A DNA stretch of 64,000 bases from assembly GCF_040436345.1 (NCBI RefSeq), contig NC_133232.1, positions 30,138,315 through 30,202,314 of the forward strand. The letters are read 5' to 3'. The stretch comes from Pagrus major (Eukaryota > Chordata > Actinopteri > Spariformes > Sparidae). Below are positions 22,874 to 36,065 of this stretch, in pieces; the stretch's first letter is position 1; every line of letters starts with the position of its first letter. The position numbers were made by a program, and so were the translations under genes. Under the pieces are notes generated by a model, which was not told the DNA's origin, ran no database searches, and saw nothing but the letters and a program-made list of their open reading frames with translations.

Positions 22874-23446
22874 CATTATATTGTTCTCCCCCCAGCAGTA
22901 CAACTAAGCCATGCTAAAACAGCTAACTACAATTTTAATATTTTACTAAATATGTGTTTGTTTGATAAAAAACCCTTTTTTAAACCAAAACTCGGTTATT
23001 GGCTAGTCTCGCGATGCAGAGGCGGGAATGAGTGGTACCTTCCAGTTTATCGGAAATTAACAATTTAGAGTCAGTACATTTCACATGACAACATCACCAT
23101 TCACCAACAATTTAAATAAAATACACACACCTATCATATCAGAATAATTTTATTTAACAGAGCTACACTGAAAGTTGGATTTCTGAACACGAGTAGTCTG
23201 CAAGCGTAGTACCACTACCTGTACCGTGTCGAGGGTGCTGGGATGGTGGAAGCACAATTTCCGAGGAGAACCTGAATGTAGCAAGCATCTACTCAATCAG
23301 TCGTGTTTTCGTCTCGGTCGTCGCTGTTTGCTTCGTGTAGCTGACAACAAAGTGGCGTCAGCGTACACATACTTTCCTTTTTGTGTGTTGTTTTTATAAT
23401 TTAAGCACATTTATGCAGCTGCGCCGTCCAAATAACATACACGAAG

Positions 23447-26400
23447 ATGACGTCTAAAATCAAAGGTACGTTTAAAAGCCCCTTGCTATTAATGTAGCCT
23501 AGCCGCTAAGCTAACGATAGCTAGCTGTTTTGTAAACATGCCGCCGCCTCTTCTCGGGCAGTTTGTGTTTGAATGAATGAGTTGCGATTAAAAACAACAT
23601 AACGGAACAAAATTAGCAGAATTTGGTTGTTTCCAGATGTGAACAACTGTTCAGAATTTAAAGTTTGTAGCTGTTTTAACCAGGATTGTCTGTAGCATCA
23701 TACGCAGTTAGCTGTAACCCTGCTACATTAAGGTTAGCTTAACGTTACCCTTACTCAAACTGTAACAGAGTAAACCTATTCAGATATATATAGGCAACAC
23801 GAAGAAGTTATTCGTATCAATATGTATCAAAGCAAACGTTGGTTAACTAGAGGTAAAGTCTTTTGTTGAACTAATCATAAAATTAATACTTTTGAGAGAA
23901 GTAGTGATCGTGTTGGGTGATTTACGTGTAGTGATACAGGCTGAGAAGAGGTATGAGTTTGGTTACTTTATTATTTACCACCAGGAATCCAAAGTCAACA
24001 CTCCAATATCACAATTCAACAATATTAGATATAAGATGAGTTCATATTACGCAATAGAGCAAAAATTGATATATACCAAGAAGATATAATGTGTACTTGC
24101 TGTATATCAAGGACAAAACATATGCAATAGCATAGCAGAAGAGACATATTAGGATGCAGGTAGAAAGCAACTAAAACAAGTGAAAATGTGAAAGAAGCTT
24201 ATTAATGGGCTTACTTAAGAGACAACAGTTAAAAATATGATGAGCATTCAAAGACATTAAAGTGGATTGTGAGTGAGTTTACTCCAGAATGCTCTTCAGG
24301 GAAGTTGCTTTTCTTAGCAGCAGGTGCTTGGTGCACTTTGATTTTAGTGTTGAGGTCGTAGTCTGAGGGAAGTGCCGTAAAAGCTAATAAATATGAGTTG
24401 AAAACAGGAGATCATTTGAGCATTCACATACTGGAACACTTTTGTTGATGAAAAAATGAGCAAAAAGAGTTCCCTCCTTGATACTGAAACCAGATGGTGT
24501 TTATTGATCTGTACAGCTGCATCACTGTGTGTTTCTAGCATCTTGTTTACATGATAGTTTTGTGAATGAATAGCAACCAACAAGACAGTTATTCTACAAG
24601 ATCAAATCACTTTTATTTATATAGCCCAAAATCACAATCACATTGCCTCAGTGGGTTTTACAATCTGCTCACTGAATGACATCCTCTGTCCTTAGACCCT
24701 CAATTAGAGTTAGGAAGAACTTGCCATATTAAAAAATAAAGAGAAGAAGAAACCTGAGGAAGAAACACAGAGGAGGGATCAGATGGACAGACATGCAATA
24801 GATGTCACATGTACAGAACAGAACAAAAAAATCACAGTTTACAAATTTCATTGACAGAATATCTGATACAAGTTTTGATAACGTTTTGTGCATGGTGATC
24901 TGTTTTGATCCTAGTTGGGAAGGCCGGCTCCAAGAATAAGGAGGATGCTCCTTATGAGTTGGAGAGCCAGTTTGTCCTGAGGCTGCCTTCGGTGAGACTG
25001 TTACACATGCTGAAACTCATCATGTCTCTAAAAATGTAATGTGACTGTTGAAAATGATTCATCTTTTCTCTCTTTCAGGAGTACGCCTCAACAGTACGAA
25101 GGATTGCCCAGTCTAGCAGTATGAACATGAAAGACAGACTCACCATTGAGCTGCACCGTAAGCTTGTTTATCAGTAGTCTAAGTGCTTTTATTTGTGACT
25201 GACTGACTCTGTGACATCACCGTTCAAACACTGATTTAAACACTGTGTAAAACTTAAATAAAACAGAATGCAATAATTTGCTTATCCTTTTAAAGATGAG
25301 ATAAGATTAGTCCCACAGTAGGGAAATTTGCATTATTATAGCAGCAAAAGGGGATAGCAAAAAAAGAGAGCTTTAGTTAAAACAGTAATAATAAATAAGA
25401 GGGGGAAAAAAGCAATAATGTAATTTTTAAAAAAGCAGTATTATATGTTTTAAAAAAGCAGTAATTTAAGTAAAAAAGCAGTATTATAAATTTTAAAAAA
25501 GCAGTGTCATAAGTAAAAAAAAAAGCAGTAATATAAGTAAAAGTTAAAAAAAGCAGTTTTTGACATAAGTCAATTGAAAACATTAAAAAAGATGATGTAT
25601 TCAATGTTTTTACCTCATTAACTTCTTTGATTTTTGTAAATATATGCTTATTGTGAATGTGATGCCAGCAACATGTTTCAAACAAGTTGGAACAGGGGCA
25701 ACAAAACACTGGGAAAGTTGTCATAAAACACCTGTTTGTAACTTTCCACAGGTAAACAGGTCTATTGATAGCACGTGATAGTATGATGATTGGGTATGAA
25801 AGAGGCGTCCTGGAAATGCTCAGTCATTCACAAGCAAGGATGAGGCAAAGTACATGATTTTATAAAGGATATTAAGGCTGCACAGCATATCGTTTTAGCA
25901 TAGACATCACAATGTGTGCATGTGCAATGTCAAGTCAAACATGTCGTGCTACAACTTGCATGTTTCTCATTTTCCATGATTCATTTACAAGAGACATCTG
26001 TCAAATATTGCATAATTTAGTCCGATTCAGTGGATCTTGGATGCATAGTTGTGAGCCTCAAAAGCCTCAAATCAGAAGAATCATCATCATTCTACAAGCT
26101 CTATTTTTTCCAAATAGAGCTATTCGAGTTATTTGGAGGAAATTCCTGTATTTTTTCATATCGCTATATATATTGTAGAAAACCAAAATATCACAATGTC
26201 AGTCTCAAGCAAAATCAAAATAGAGAAAGAAAAGACCTGATCCATATATGAATACAAATGGAGTCAGATTGAGTCTTAAATTATATATGTCTGGAAAAAA
26301 ACATGTTTTGCACCTGCACTTGTACTCTGCTTAAGTTAACAGTGACGGCAGTGTCCTAATTGTAGTATTTATCTTTTCTCACACACATCATTTCATTATA

Positions 26401-29400
26401 AGCAATCATGTTGTTCCTCTTATTTGTAGCTGATGGTCGTCATGGCATAGTGAGAGTGGACCGTGTCCCTTTGGCCTGCAAACTGGTGGATCTGCCATGT
26501 ATGATCGAGTCTCTGAAAACGGTGGACAAGAAGACATTTTATAAGACCGCTGATGTCTGCCAGGTAAAACACCACAGTGGCATAAAATCTAGGATGTCAT
26601 CTTCATTGGATACATTTTTTATTGTGAACGTTGAGGATGACAATTGTCTAATGTCTTGTCTCTACTTTTCTTGTTCCTGACAATACTGTAGTACAACACT
26701 AGTCAGCAGAATGCAGAGTGATTCATTCATTTTTTGCCTCCGTGTATTAGATGCTGGTATGTACACTAGATGGAGACCTTTACCCTCCTTTAGAGGAGCC
26801 AACTGGCACCGACCCCAAGAGCAAGAAGAAGGACAAAGACAAGGACAAGAAATTCGTCTGGAACCACGGCAGTAAGGAGACAAATATCTACGCGCAATTC
26901 AGGAAGCACGGTTTGGCCTCCACGGCTTATTAAGCCATTTTGACTTCACTAATCCTGTTGTTTTGGTCTCCAGTCACCTGCCCTCTGAAGAACACTCGCA
27001 AGAGAAGATTTCGAAAGACTGCAAAAAAGAAGGTTTTGACATTTTTTCATTTCCCCCCTCAGCTCCCCACCTCCACTTTCCCATCCGTCTCTTTAGCATC
27101 CTGTCTGATGATCCATCGCTTTCCTCGGCTCTGCTCCAACAAGACATTTACATTTCATAAAATAGGAGCTGTGGTGAAAGTGAAAACCAAGATTTACATA
27201 TAAATAAAGCCTTTCAATCTTAGTTTGCCCCGAAGGCAGGCAAAGAAGGCAATTTCACTATTGCTTTGATCAAAGTGAAAGCGAGTGTGCTAGAACACTA
27301 CACTTCTACTTTGTCTTCGGAATAAATCTTCTTGAAGATGCAGAGCCGAGCCATATTGATTTGGCCCCCTCTGTTTTTAATCGCTAATGTGCTTCCTGGC
27401 ATGTGACCAGCTGCTGCCTTTTGTATGTGAGTGTGAGTGTGTGAGAGAGACAAAGAAAGAAAGTGAGAGAGATGAGGCTAACGCTACATGTTACCCAACC
27501 TCTTTCTCTCTCTCTCTTCACAGTACATTGAATCTCCTGATGTGGAAAAGGAGGTGAAGAGATTGCTGAGCACAGACGCTGAGGCTGTCAGCGTCCGTAT
27601 CCTTTTAGACACCTACAACTGCTATTCATGGTCATTTTTCAAAGCCTAAAGAGCTAATTAACCAGATGTGTAACCAAGCAAAACAACAAGCAACAGCATG
27701 TTAATTAGAATCAGATGGGAAGCTAACCCTGAGCAGTGACTTTAGCTTTCAAGAAGAATCAAATAGTTAGGACTCTTTTTTTCTTTTTATGACAAACATA
27801 ACCTCACACCCCTAAAATCCTAATTCAGTAGATCATACACCCAAGTGGGTGTTCTGACTCCTGCCCGGCTCACCTGACTTGACTCTGTTGAATGTCTTTG
27901 TGAGCGAGATGCACTTTGCAAGGAAGCTATTAGCGCTCTAATGAAACTCTAAACTCGCCTGACAGAATAAGAGCACAGCGGAGCCACTTTGAGTGGCTGC
28001 TTGCTGTGTGTTAATTGAGATGGACTGTTCATTATCATTGCTTAGTCGGTCACAGTGAAGCTGGATTCTAATTATAGTTGCAGCGTTTGCATGCAGCAGC
28101 CGACATACACACGACACACTAATGAATGGTAAAGTTGAGGGGTATGATCTTTCAAGTCTACTTCAAAGACGAGTTTGTGGAATCTTGAGAGTTTTCAAAG
28201 TCTTTTAGTGTTGGACTTCAGAGAGTATAATGGCCTTAACCCATGATGTTCAGGGTATGAAATCATAAATGAGGATGAGTCCAAGGAAGCAGATCAACAC
28301 GGCTCTCTGGCTAACCTGGACTCCTCACCTGGCACCTCGGGGCACAAGATGGGTCATGGGTCCTCTGGTAAGAGAAACATGTTTTTCATCAGTAAATCAT
28401 GAGGAATAATGATTTTGGTGGGCTTCATTAGCATGCTGGCACCCCCAGTCTGTTAGAGCAGCAAAAAGGAGTATGTACTGTATTGTTACCTCGACCACAT
28501 GATAAACACAAAACAATAAAACTCGATTGACATTGCAGATACAGATATTGCTATTTGAAAGTTTAAAAACTTAAAGCTGCTGTAGCATTGTTGTCATTTT
28601 AGCTTACTTCTTGTCCGTTTTGCAGTTATTAATCCCCTCCCTTCTCTCTACGTCACCACACTTGCATGACCCCCCGAGGAAGCTCTCTTTGCCTCTTTCT
28701 TCTAGCATTTTTCATCACTTGGCCTGTTTGGTAGTATAAGCCGTCACCGGGAGCACTGGAATTGGTAGCTTACAGATCTTATAGATCTTCAGGATTTTAC
28801 ATAATAGCATAAACATTTTTGAAAGGAAACCCTTAAATCTATTTAGGAACAGGACCAAGATATTCCCTAAGTAGGACATTTTACCCTAGAAAATAAACTT
28901 GTCAGTGCTCTCAATTGTCCCAGATGTATTTTTTGCATTTCTTTAATTGAATGCATTATTAAATGTGAATAATGATGGATTTAAGACAGTTTTAAAGTCA
29001 ATCAGCCCTTCATTACACCGTCTTTGAAAGAGCTCAAATTAGATTGTACAAATTCATATGATTTATGTACAAAAAACCTTTTAATATTATCTTCTGTCAT
29101 ATTAAGAAAAAAAAATTGGAATAGTATTTCTTGTTACTTATCGGCCGACGCATGTTGATACTGACATACCTGCAATCAGCTGGTCAAACTCTTAGGGAGC
29201 AGCTGCGTTGAAAAGGCACTGATAGCTCTTGAGATTGACCTGACTGCTGTACAGGGATTTCTTTTATACTCTCCTCTCACCAGTAAAGGTTTCCCTCCTA
29301 ATTTTCAAACATGCACACCACTCTTGTCACTGTTGATAGCCTCTGCCCCAGTGGTTTGAAATGGAAATAGAGCGCACCCAAGCATAAGATACTCCTTGGC

Positions 29401-32400
29401 CCTTAGATAATTTTTGCCTCTAGACTCACAAGAAGACCTACCTAGCACCTAGGTGCACAGTGCAAGTGTGCTGACACTTATAGGTGCCTAGGTGGGCGGT
29501 GTGTGTGCATGAGTGGCATGACTAATAATACTCTGAGATGGTGCAGTGTTGTAACAAAGTGATTTCAAGAACAAAAGGGGAAAAAAGAACCACTTATCTG
29601 CTGCGTGTTGGAGAACACAGTTTGTGTTTGCTATATGAGATAATATTGTTCAAAATATCACAAGTAAGGAAGCTGGGTGTCCACATTTATCCTACCTGGT
29701 TAATGTTACACACAGGGCCATATCCTTAACATTCTCTCATGTTTTCCACCAGCCTGTACTCTCTCTGACCTAGATGGAACCAAAGCATGTGTTTGCATCT
29801 CGCTCCTTTCCATCTTTGTGTCCATGTTAATAACACTAATGTGCGTTTCCGCATGGCCAGCCCAGCGTGACGAGCTGAGGGAGATCTTCAACGACATAAG
29901 CAGCTCCAGTGAGGATGAGGAAGACGAAGGGGACCGGCACGAGGACGAGGACCTGAATATCATGGACACAGAGGATGATCTGGTCCGACAGCTCCAAGAC
30001 AAACTCAACGAGTCCGACTCTGCACAGCATGAAAGTGATAGAAACAACCAGATAGGTAAGAGGATATCAGGGTTTCTACACAGACCTGGAAAACTGTATG
30101 AAATTTGTATGAAAATTTACAGAATGACGAAGATTGGTGATTGTATGAAAAGCTTATTGAAATATGAAAAATGTTATATTTATTTACCTTATGCTGCCCC
30201 ACCCATTTTCTTTCTCTTCCTGTTCGAAAGCAATTGGAGTCATTCTTCCACTTTAGGGCTAGCATAGTTTGCTAGCTAATGACATTGTCAAAAGTAAATG
30301 AAATTTGGCAACATTCCGCAACATTCATTAGCACTGTGGTAATTGGATGGGTTTTACAGTACCACATCCGTCAGCCATCAGTGACTGGGAGGACTGCATG
30401 TGAAAATGCGTATGAGAACATTTTTAATTACTTTATAGTCTCCTGCTGTAGATGGCGTTGAACTACAAAAGCACTGAAGCATATCAGTACATACCATGTC
30501 ATATCAGCAATTATGGATTTTATGTTCCTGGGATGTAGAGCCAAAAACAATTAAACAAGCTATTGTTTAAGTCCTTCATCAAGAAATATTCTGAATATTT
30601 GCAGGCTTAAAGGTGTCCTGTGGAGTAAACAAACACAATTTCTATTAACATTAAGTTTCTCACCAAAACACTTTGTGTTTATCCGTAAGGTCTAATAAAC
30701 ATGCTGAGTGCACTTCCTTCCTCATAAAACATCTGCAAACATCAACATCTGCTGTTAAATCCTAAATTCAGGAGCCTCCTGTAAAGACGTTGCTAGTTTG
30801 TGGTCAAAATCTCCTCAAATGTGAAGATTTCAGATGTCACCTTTGGCTGTGGGGATGTGTGATCAGGATTTTCCACTATTTTTAACATTTTATACACCAA
30901 ATAGTGACTAAATGGGAAAAGAAAATTGACAAACTAGTTGTTAAAAATATAATTGGTAGTTGCAGCCCTACTGACACAGTGTAGTATTTGAATACATCAC
31001 TTAACAAATTGTTTCCAGTTTAGAAGAAGAAAGAAGAAAGTGTCTGAATATAATGAATGAAATACACATAGAAGCTCTGTAATATATGATCTATAGACGT
31101 ATGTCCCTATGGTGTGTACATCTGTTCTTAAATTGAGCATGTGTGCTTGTATAAGCTATTCTGGAAAGTGTGTATATGTACATGGATAAAGTAAGTCTAG
31201 CATTAGAATTATGCAATCCTTCGTGCTGTGCTTGCAACTTGCATCAGCACCTCTGTGTGAATGCTGATTCTTTCAGCCGAGTCACCCGGCACAACCCCAG
31301 TCTTTCATTTTTTAAGTCGTAGCCGTAGACCACGACATGCTGATTTCAAAACCAACTTGTCGACCTGACACAGTCGGACATATATTTAAATCAAACCCCC
31401 TCAGATACTTACAAAGCAGAGGTCAAAAATAACCTCAGCCAGGTGTCTGGACTTCTAATCAGAGCTGAGTTTTCTAGGTCAGACATCACACACACACTAC
31501 CTCAAATGAGTAGCCCTACTTACACTTAAACACACGTGCTGTGTCCTCGCCCACGGAGATGCACCACGCTGACAGCTCTCGGCTAACCAGCCTGACAGGT
31601 GTTGTGGCTCAGCGTTTGGCTCAGACAGCTGTCCAGTCTGACAGCTCAATGCCTCCTTATCTACATACACTGAGCTGTCAGTCAGCAGCACTACCGGTCA
31701 GCTCCACTGTAACAGCAGCAGAGCTACTGCAGATGTGTTGGAGTCTGACAGTGCTGTAGAGTTGTAATAAATGGGTCTGCAGGGACTCCTCCTTGCTTGA
31801 TAGTGCATATTAGATGGGCTGTATCAGACTATTGAGAGTCAGTTGGAGGGGAATAGGGGGTGGATACAATTAGTTTGGAAGATAGTTGATGGTGATGGAG
31901 CCACAGGTTGTTGCAAGATGCTATCACTTTGGCTGGATTTAATGAGAACCCTCTGTGGAGCCCAGAGCAGTCTGATTTAGTTGCGTCTTTTAGTGCTTCG
32001 GCCTGCTGGCTCACGTCCTTCTAAATGGATTTGTTGTTCCCATTAACTGCAATTTGTCAAACTGAAATGGAGGCATCCTTGTGTTTCAGCAAGCTAAGGT
32101 GCATATCTTGCCCTCATGGCTTTGCGAGTCACATCATCATCTCTCCACAGGTTTTTTTCTGTTCGCTCTTAACTGCACAACAAAGCAGAAGCGTAAATGA
32201 TGTTTGTGTTTTTTATGGCGGTTGTAACATCTGAACCCTCTGCTGTTCCCTGCAGTTATGGAATATCAGGTGCAGATCAACAACGTCAAGGCCAAGCTCC
32301 AGGAAACCCGCGCCAGAAAGAAACAGCAGGAGGAGCTCATCATGAAAGTGGAAAACCAGGCCCTCAAAGTAAACACTTAACACGCACCCACTCACACACA

Positions 32401-33414
32401 CACTCTTTCACACAGAAACTAGGTCTGCATGTACAGAAACGTAAACAAGAACATGCAGATGAGCTCTGAGGCAGAAGTCTTCAAGCAGCATAAGTTCTCT
32501 AAGCAGTGATGATGAAGACAGCTGATTACACACAGTATTACATTTCTCCCATCAGCCCTTTGGTATTAACACATTGCTATGCAGGAAAAATGGCATGAAA
32601 ACTCATTGTTCTTCTGAGCACTCTTTAGTGGAGAATACAATGAGCGAAACATGAGCAGACATGGCCCTTTTTACGTTGCCATTTAGAGCTCTCATTGCCC
32701 TGTGTTTTGGGAGCGTCAAAGCCCCATCTCCAGTCGTTATTATCACAGTCGCAGGGAAAAGGTCAGCTGTCTCTGACTGGCATTCCAAGTGGCCTTTCTG
32801 TCAGGGAGGAGATAGTGACATGAGCAGCGCCCAGGCAGGCACACATTTAAAGCCATCGCAATTTAATGAGGCTCAGCGTGTCGACTCGAACAAATCTTGT
32901 TTGTCTCTCTCCTCTCACAGAACCGCTTCCAAGCTTTGTTGGACGAGATTATTCAGCAGGAGGAGCGGGAGATGGAGCAGGTAAGAACACTTTACGTAAA
33001 AGCCGTGGATCAGTGCTCGCTGGGAGATTTCTACAACTTTCAGCACTTTGCATGAATTTATCTTGTAAGAATGTCAGATACCATGGTAGCTGATGGCGCT
33101 GTACTTTTTAAAATCAAATATTTTTTTATGCCTTCTAGTAAAGTTCAAATTCAATCATGTGAAATTTAATTTGTCAGCAGCTAACAGCGGAGTCCTTTTT
33201 GCAACTATGGCATTGAGGCCACCCACTGTCTTGGGTAGTTGTTTGTATTGACAAATGAAGGCTGCAAATTAATGTGATAAGACATGTTAATCATCATCCA
33301 CTTACCCTCCAATTACACCCCGGGGCGTTCGGGGGCATCAATCACGGCTTCTATTTTCTGCTTCAACAGCTGGCCTCCCTGCAGGAGCAGCTGGACTCTC
33401 TGATAGAGAAGTGA
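23447..33414 (+). CDS. taf7: TFIID subunit 7 (TAF7), complete, 12 coding exons
   Basis: Exons: 23447-23465, 24915-24991, 25079-25157, 26430-26563, 26751-26871, 26974-27032, 27524-27596, 28254-28367, 29861-30055, 32256-32368, 32921-32980, 33370-33414. They sum to 1089 nt (362 aa plus TGA); human TAF7 has 349 aa. All phases agree. The protein opens MTSKIKVGKAGSK, then the TAFII55 N-terminal domain (ELESQFVLRLP, RLTIELHPDGRHGIVRVDRV, KTFYKTADVCQML). Next come a lysine/aspartate run (SKKKDKDKDKKF), WNHGITCPLKN with RKRRFRKTAKKK, the YIESPDVEKEVKRLLSTDAE segment, the acidic SSSSEDEEDE block and a C-terminal coiled coil (NNVKAKLQETRARKKQQEEL). TAF7 binds TAF1 in TFIID and restrains its acetyltransferase activity. 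Intron 7 is U12-type. Mammalian TAF7 is intronless, so this is the intron-containing TAF7/TAF7L locus. Confidence 0.95.
24601..24890. repeat. Dispersed fish repeat in taf7 intron 1
   Basis: The segment runs from CACTTTTATTTATATAGCCC through CATCCTCTGTCCTTAGACCC to AGATGTCACATGTACAGAAC. I recognise the order as a widespread teleost repeat. It ends close to the exon 2 acceptor at 24914. Confidence 0.5.
25255..25850. repeat. Dispersed fish repeat in taf7 intron 3, copy 2
   Basis: It shares AACAGAATGCAAT and ATTTGC with 18911-19290 and continues with CAAACAAGTTGGAACAGGGG and TGATTGGGTATGAAAGAGGC. The middle (25380-25570) is an expanded A-rich stretch of AAAAAAGCAGTA-like units. Confidence 0.5.
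27597..28253 (+). other. taf7: U12-type GT-AG intron 7 of taf7
   Basis: The donor GTATCCTTTT is a perfect U12 5' splice site. The branch-site match CCTTAAC at 28234-28240 places its adenosine 14 nt from the acceptor AG (28252-28253). The junction lies in a conserved segment (AVSV-R-YEII, equivalent to human AVSTRWEII), and the frame closes as C|GG. Confidence 0.85.
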
Positions 33415-33756
33415 CCACCAGGGGGCAGCCTCATGTCATCTTAAGCCACACATAAACACAGGAGAGGAGGAAGAGGAGAAGGAGGAGAAGAGCCTTCATT
33501 CAGGGAGGAGGGAGTCTTTATTAGCTGACTTGCTGTGTCATTCCTTTCAGTTTATCATTTTCATATATTACACATGCAGCATACTGATGTCTGTATTAAA
33601 GGCAATGTTTTTTACTAAGTTGACAAATTTGTTTTTCTTCACCATATGATTAAAGTATTTGGTTGGCTTCAACAGTGAAAAAGCTAAGTAAGCTAAATGT
33701 ACACAGCCAATTTTTACACAAGGTCACCCTCTTTGTATTTAATTACCTGTATGAAG

Positions 33757-33762
33757 AATAAA
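33757..33762 (+). terminator. taf7: Candidate taf7 polyadenylation signal
   Basis: AATAAA 343 bp after the stop codon. A variant ATTAAA at 33595-33600 is an earlier candidate. Together they suggest a short 3' UTR of about 0.2-0.4 kb. Confidence 0.5.
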
Positions 33763-35107
33763 TTACAGTGATACACAAGTGTCAAAAAATGGAAACTGTC
33801 ATTTGTATTGCGTTTTGGCAGAGATTTATATAAGTGGGCTGTTTGATGGTTGATGTCGGTGGATGAACCTTCCTCAAATTGTTACAGAAACAATGAAACA
33901 GAAGTTAGAGAGTCTTTATCTTCTGTAATAAGAGATTCGAGGCTGCAGAGGACTTTTGGCCTCCACACACACCTCCCTGACCTGTGTTGTTGGATTGGGA
34001 GGAGGGCAAGGCTTCACTGAGAGATTTCCACCTCAGCCACATTTTTTGTTTCTCACAACTTCAACAGCTAAAACCCAAAACAAGCTACTCGTATTAACTA
34101 ATGGTTTAATATAATGGACAGTGAGCAAGTTGACCCCCAAATCATATTTAATTGATAAAATTATGTAACAAGATGAGTTATCAGTTTGACAGAAAGAGAA
34201 TAGAGAGAATTTTGATTTAAAATTACTTAAAAAAGGCAAGTGACAAAAGATAGTGAATATTTAACACGGGATTAAAACGTATGAAATGTATTTTGTTATT
34301 TCACTGTCTTCAAACTAGGTTGAAATCTAGCTGACTGTGGCACTGACTTGCATCTTTGTTACTGCTCACTAGTGTATTCAGTGGAGCCTCCACTGAGCTT
34401 ATTTGATTTAAACTGCCAGGTTAATTTGCAGCGTTAACAACTCATCAGAATCTGGATTTTCATCTTATTTTAGTTTGTCACCCACTCAAGTCCTTCCTGT
34501 TCAAATGAGAGCTGAGATAAGTAGTCAATTAATTGAAGTTTTGATTAACAGAAGATGAATCTGCAATTATTTTGATAAAATCATTTTTTTCAAGGATAAA
34601 TGTGAACAATTTCTAGTGTTTCAACTGTGAGAATTTGCTGCTTTTTGTTTCGACCCAAGCAATTTTATGACATAACGTTAGGCTTCAGGATGTGATGGCA
34701 TGAACTGAGATTTGATGGACCAAAATATAGTGATGGAATGTAACTAAATACTTTAAGGCAAGGCAAATATTGTACTTTTGCTCTGTTACATTTATTTGAG
34801 AACTTAAGTTACTAGTTACTTTGCAGATAACTTGCTGCATCAGAGCACAAGTAATAGATTTTTTTTTTTTATCTGCAATCTGACAAACAAAAAAACTCCA
34901 AAACACTGATTTTGAAAATCAGAAAAATGCCGTATAATGGATCAGATAATCGGCCAGGCTGATAATCAGTTAACCCAAAATATACAGTTAATACATAAAT
35001 GCAAATATACTGTATGTATAATTTAATGTCACTTGTACTTTTGATACAAGTACATTATTGCCAGGAAAGTACTTGTAATACTTAAGTTCATTTAATGTCA
35101 GATACTT

Positions 35108-35520
35108 TAAAGGAGACATATTTTTAGGTTCCTTATTTTATTTCGGGTCACTACCAGATAAGGTTTAAATGCTTTAATGCTCAGAAATCGCATCAGTTTT
35201 CTCATTCTGTCCAGCACTGTATTCTTCCTCTGTCTGAAACACTGTTTTACCTCCCGTCTCTTTAAGGCTCCCCCCCCTCCTAAATACCCAGTCTGCTCTG
35301 ATTGGTCAGCCCACACACGCCTGAGCCAGTACAGCTCGCTGTGTCTCCGGTCAGTTCTGTCATGTTTTTAGCTTCCAGTTAGCTTCACTTCTACCGTGAA
35401 TATCAGCATAAATTATGCAAATGTGTGACATGGTGACGTAGTGTGATGTCAGGAAGTCACAGAATTAAAGGCCGGACTACTGACGAGGCGTTTCAGGAGC
35501 AGTGTTTATGCAAAGTAATA
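35108..35520. repeat. Dispersed fish repeat between taf7 and the AIPL1-like gene
   Basis: It starts near TTTAAAGGAGACATATTTTT and includes CTGCTCTGATTGGTCAGCCC and GACGAGGCGTTTCAGGAGCA, segments I recall from teleost interspersed repeats. No open frame of note. Confidence 0.5.
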
Positions 35521-35906
35521 TTTTAACATGATATCTTTACTTTTACAGTATGACTTTTGAGTACTTTTTACACCACTGAATATTAATCAAGAAAAAAGTC
35601 ATTACTTGCGGTCAAATCTAAGAAGTTACTGTTTGAGGGCCAGTTGTTGTTCACTCTCTTGTGTGATGTAAAGGCCTCCCATCATGACCGGACAGCCGTG
35701 TCACTATCCAATCATCACGTCATCAGATTACTGTCCTTCCAGAATGATCTTAGCTTGTTCGAGAGTGATCTAGGCTTTTCTCGCACACATGATCCCGGGC
35801 CCCTGGTGGTCATCTCTGCCTCTCCTGCTACTTTCTGCAGGGATTGCCCCACCAATCGCAGAGGTAGGCAAGAGATTAGCTCCTCAGATTAAAGTGTCCA
35901 CCTGCC

Positions 35907-35912
35907 TAATCC
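35907..35912 (+). promoter_or_regulatory. CRX/OTX-type TAATCC site upstream of the AIPL1-like gene
   Basis: CTAATCC lies about 155 bp before the start codon, near other homeodomain-like ATTA cores (GATTA at 35887, TAATTA near 35962). CRX drives many photoreceptor genes. Short motifs occur by chance, so this is only a hint of retinal expression. Confidence 0.25.
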
Positions 35913-36065
35913 TGCCATCTGTCAGAGAGCAGCTAACCAGGCAAGACTCTCTCCACTAGGCTAATTAGAAAACCAGAAGAACACAGACCTAGAGAGGAAA
36001 AAAGAGATCTCTGAAACACACACAGTTTTCTGTCAGAGAGTCACAGTTTTTCTGGCAGAGAGACA

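Larger units (their letters stand above)
22306..23446. promoter_or_regulatory. Divergent slc9a6/taf7 intergenic region
   Basis: The two start codons are 1141 bp apart and point away from each other. The stretch holds the paired ETS sites near slc9a6, the 20-bp inverted repeat, a TCTCGCGA box (23007-23014, the core of the ZBTB33-type promoter motif), and a CpG-richer segment at about 23200-23460 that should contain the taf7 transcription start. No protein-coding exon is visible. Confidence 0.5.
33763..36065. other. Intergenic region taf7 to AIPL1-like gene
   Basis: It holds fragments of the hAT-like and AGTA-rich repeats (34500-35060), the dispersed repeat at 35108-35520, and the presumed promoter of the AIPL1-like gene close to 36065. 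No protein gene is visible. Confidence 0.5.
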
